A DNA stretch of 64,000 nucleotides from positions 806,001 to 870,000 of the forward strand of contig NZ_CP031555.1 in NCBI RefSeq assembly GCF_003403095.1, read 5' to 3'. This document shows, piece after piece, positions 62,025 through 64,000 of this stretch (its first letter is position 1; the number at the start of each line of letters is the position of its first letter). Position numbers and translations under genes: made by a program. Under the pieces are notes generated by a model. The model saw only the letters and a list, made by a program, of their open reading frames with translations. It had not been told where the DNA came from and made no database searches. The stretch comes from Thalassospira indica (GTDB lineage Bacteria > Pseudomonadota > Alphaproteobacteria > Rhodospirillales > Thalassospiraceae).

Positions 62025-63305
62025 CTAGCCTTCGACTGCTTCTTCAAGGGTGCGCATTCCCGGGCGCTTTGCCTGCACCAGAACGGCCATGTTGCCGGGT
62101 TTGTGTTCGTTGCGCATCATCTTCATGTGAGCGCGCGGAATGTCTTCCCAACTGAACACTTCAGACATGCTCGGATCCAGACGGCGTTCGATCACGAGCT
62201 TGTTGGCCTGTGCCGCCTGTTTCAGGTTGGCGAAGTGACTGCCCTGAATGCGTTTCTGGCGCATCCAGACAAAGCGCGCATCAAAGGTCAGGTTAAAGCC
62301 GGTGGTGCCTGCACAGAACACAACCATGCCGCCGCGTTTTACAACGTTGCACGATACCGGGAAGGTCTGTTCGCCCGGATGTTCAAAGACGATGTCGACG
62401 TCATTGCCCTTGCCGGTGATGTCCCAGATCGCCTTGCCGAATTTACGGACTTCTTTCATGTAATCGCCAAATTCCGGACCGTTGACGGTGGGAAGCTGAC
62501 CCCAGCAATTGAAATCCTTGCGGTTGATCACGGCCTTGGCACCCAGTCCCAGAACAAAGTCGCGCTTTGTTTCATCGGAAATGACGCCAATCGCGTTGGC
62601 TCCGGCCGTTGTGATCAGCTGGATCGCCATCGAGCCCAAACCACCCGAAGCGCCCCAGACCAGTACATTATGCCCCGGACGCAGGATATGCGGACGATGG
62701 CCAAACAGCATGCGATAAGCGGTGGCAAGGGTCAGCGTGTAGCACGCACTTTCTTCCCAGGTCAGATGTTTGGGACGCGGCATGAGCTGCTGTGCCTGAA
62801 CACAGGTGAACTGGGCGAAGGATCCGTCCGGTGTTTCATAGCCCCAGATACGCTGGGTCGGGGACAGCATCGGATCGCCGCCGTTACATTCTTCGTCGTC
62901 GCCGTCATCCTGGTTGCAGTGAATGACCACTTCGTCGCCGACTTTCCAGCGGGTGACTTTCGATCCAACCGCCCAGACGATGCCCGATGCATCCGATCCG
63001 GCAATATGGAACGGGCAATCATGGACATTAAAGACCGAGATCGGTTTGCCAAGGGATGCCCAGACACCGTTATAGTTCACCCCGGCCGCCATCACGAGAA
63101 CAAGCACTTCGTGGCTGTCGGGTTGGGTCACTGGCAGAACTTCGCACTGCATGGCCGTATCGGGTTCGCCATGGCGTTCTTCGCGAATCGCCCATGCATA
63201 CATATTCTTTGGCACATGGCCCAATGGCGGGATTTCGCCAATTTCATAAAGATCTTTTTCTTCCTGACCGCCACGGAAAGGCAGCACTTCAGCAGACGTA
63301 TTCAT
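62025..63305 (-). CDS. ccr: Crotonyl-CoA carboxylase/reductase
   Basis: Key enzyme of the ethylmalonyl-CoA pathway: NADPH-dependent reductive carboxylation of crotonyl-CoA to (2S)-ethylmalonyl-CoA. ATG 63305 has AAGGAG eight bases upstream; the GTG three codons earlier lies inside that ribosome site. The 426-residue MDR-family protein shows the long Ccr N-terminus (PLGHVPKNMYAWAIREERHG), DCPFHIAGSDASGIVWAVG, HCNQDDGDDEECNGGDPM, the NADP Rossmann motif VLVWGASGGLGSMAIQL, and IVFEHPGEQTFPVS, in which E and H lie in the CO2-handling segment. It is divergent from ecm. Confidence 0.95.
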   Translation of the reverse strand: MNTSAEVLPFRGGQEEKDLYEIGEIPPLGHVPKNMYAWAIREERHGEPDTAMQCEVLPVTQPDSHEVLVLVMAAGVNYNGVWASLGKPISVFNVHDCPFHIAGSDASGIVWAVGSKVTRWKVGDEVVIHCNQDDGDDEECNGGDPMLSPTQRIWGYETPDGSFAQFTCVQAQQLMPRPKHLTWEESACYTLTLATAYRMLFGHRPHILRPGHNVLVWGASGGLGSMAIQLITTAGANAIGVISDETKRDFVLGLGAKAVINRKDFNCWGQLPTVNGPEFGDYMKEVRKFGKAIWDITGKGNDVDIVFEHPGEQTFPVSCNVVKRGGMVVFCAGTTGFNLTFDARFVWMRQKRIQGSHFANLKQAAQANKLVIERRLDPSMSEVFSWEDIPRAHMKMMRNEHKPGNMAVLVQAKRPGMRTLEEAVEG

Positions 63306-63596
63306 GGCCTTCACTCCTTGTTCGGGGTCGATCCGGTTTGCAGGGTAATTAAATTACCAATGCTGCGTTGCGGTCGACGGATCCTCCAAGCCACGGAATC
63401 TATTTTATTTTCCCCGGGCATCTCCCGGTTTCCTGCGGAATTTCAGCAAGGATAACCTGGGCGATATTTGTTTTCGCTTTTATCGCGTTGCACAAATTGT
63501 TATATAATTACCCAAGTGATGTCTAGTAGATAATTTAATAACGTTCAGACGTAATTATCGTAAAGGCATTGAGTAATAAAAATACAAGAGGTCGCG
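63306..63596. promoter_or_regulatory. Divergent ccr/ecm control region with a 15-bp palindrome
   Basis: GGTAATT-A-AATTACC (63344-63358) is a perfect palindrome 39 bases from the ccr start. A matching half-site AATTACC lies at 63506-63512 on the ecm side. Very AT-rich sequence at 63495-63570 probably holds the ecm promoter. The palindrome is a candidate operator for a pathway regulator that is not in the window. Confidence 0.55.
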
Positions 63597-64000
63597 ATGT
63601 CGATGGAAAACAAGCGCAACGCAGCAAAGCCGGAACGCGATCGCCCGTGGCTGATCCGGACCTATGCCGGGCACAGCTCCGCACAGGCATCAAATGCGCT
63701 GTATCGTCAGAACCTGGCAAAGGGGCAGACCGGGCTTTCGGTGGCCTTCGATCTGCCGACCCAGACGGGGTATGATTCTGACCATGTTCTGGCCCGCGGT
63801 GAAGTCGGCAAGGTTGGCGTTCCCGTCGCGCATCTGGGTGACATGATGACGTTGTTTGACGGAATTCCGCTTGATCAGATGAACACGTCGATGACGATCA
63901 ACGCACCAGCCGCCTGGCTTTTGTCACTTTATATTGCGGTAGCGGAAAAACAGGGCACTGCGCGCGACAGCCTGCAGGGCACGACCCAGAACGACATCAT
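63597..64000 (+). CDS. ecm: Ethylmalonyl-CoA mutase, N-terminal part (cut by window end)
   Basis: Coenzyme-B12 mutase converting (2R)-ethylmalonyl-CoA to (2S)-methylsuccinyl-CoA. The first 134 codons are visible from ATG 63597, which has AGAGG upstream. [20 protein letters not shown] and [18 protein letters not shown] are diagnostic: the LPTQTGYD loop separates Ecm (MeaA-like) from methylmalonyl-CoA mutase, which has a different sequence there. Further on, [20 protein letters not shown] matches the TIM-barrel start. The B12-binding domain lies beyond the window. Divergent from ccr. Confidence 0.92.
   Translation, partial: MSMENKRNAAKPERDRPWLIRTYAGHSSAQASNALYRQNLAKGQTGLSVAFDLPTQTGYDSDHVLARGEVGKVGVPVAHLGDMMTLFDGIPLDQMNTSMTINAPAAWLLSLYIAVAEKQGTARDSLQGTTQNDI

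Noticed and set aside
61803..63455. 550-codon open frame antisense to ccr
   Set aside because: It covers ccr and the divergent promoter; the translation has no recognisable domain.

Overview
The window reads as chromosomal DNA of a free-living alphaproteobacterium, most likely Rhodospirillales and close to Thalassospira. This is inferred from gene content and gene order: pst operon architecture, chorismate mutase-hisC-tyrA next to metX-metW, ftsEX followed by a DUF218 gene and plsC, uvrC-pgsA-moaE, a TIGR02302/DUF4175 protein, argH-lptM-lysA, and the ethylmalonyl-CoA pathway. GC content is moderate to high with AT-rich intergenic gaps. I saw no IS element, prophage, CRISPR array, tRNA or rRNA.

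Layout. 1-165: tail of glcF. 259-558: small unknown protein. 0.97-7.1 kb: phosphate regulon pstS-pstC-pstA-pstB-phoU-phoB, with no phoR beside it. 7.2-10.2 kb: a Kef-type K+/H+ antiporter and a Ca2+/Na+ exchanger. 10.3-11.6 kb: a FolM-like pteridine reductase and a FolB-like aldolase. 11.58-12.02 kb: an AT-rich gap with two consensus DnaA boxes, an IHF consensus and a CRP-consensus palindrome. 12.0-16.6 kb: uvrC, a uracil/xanthine permease, pgsA and moaE. 16.6-17.8 kb: two proteins of unknown function, one a lipoprotein. 17.9-22.9 kb: metX-metW divergent from chorismate mutase-hisC-tyrA. 23.0-25.5 kb: two DMT exporters around chaC. 25.5-29.0 kb: ftsE-ftsX-DUF218-plsC. 29.3-32.7 kb: a zinc-ribbon membrane protein and a large DUF4175 protein. 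33.0-38.1 kb: an ECF sigma factor / FecR / TonB receptor / PepSY iron-uptake locus. 38.2-41.6 kb: argH-lptM-lysA and a TlpA thioredoxin. 41.7-44.2 kb: ribokinase and xylulokinase. 44.4-47.1 kb: etfB-etfA-hydroxyacyl-CoA dehydrogenase. 47.3-48.1 kb: a cobalamin adenosyltransferase and a small HIG1-like membrane protein.

48.2-54.0 kb is the most interesting region. A PAS-PAS-AAA+ sigma-54 activator diverges from an operon encoding a Tat-type substrate-binding protein with a Cys/His-rich leader, an ABC permease, an ABC ATPase and cyanase. The gap between them holds three tandem TACGA-N4-TCGTA palindromes and a full-consensus -24/-12 promoter. I read this as a cyanate import and degradation regulon under a dedicated enhancer-binding protein.

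54.2-60.0 kb: a GST, a divergent S-adenosylhomocysteine hydrolase-like protein with altered catalytic residues, a ferric-reductase/ferredoxin-reductase-like flavocytochrome, and a soluble chemoreceptor with a PilZ domain. 60.2-64.0 kb: methylsuccinyl-CoA dehydrogenase and crotonyl-CoA carboxylase/reductase, divergent from ethylmalonyl-CoA mutase (cut by the window end). These are core steps of acetyl-CoA assimilation. The mutase needs adenosylcobalamin, which the adenosyltransferase at 47.3 kb could supply.
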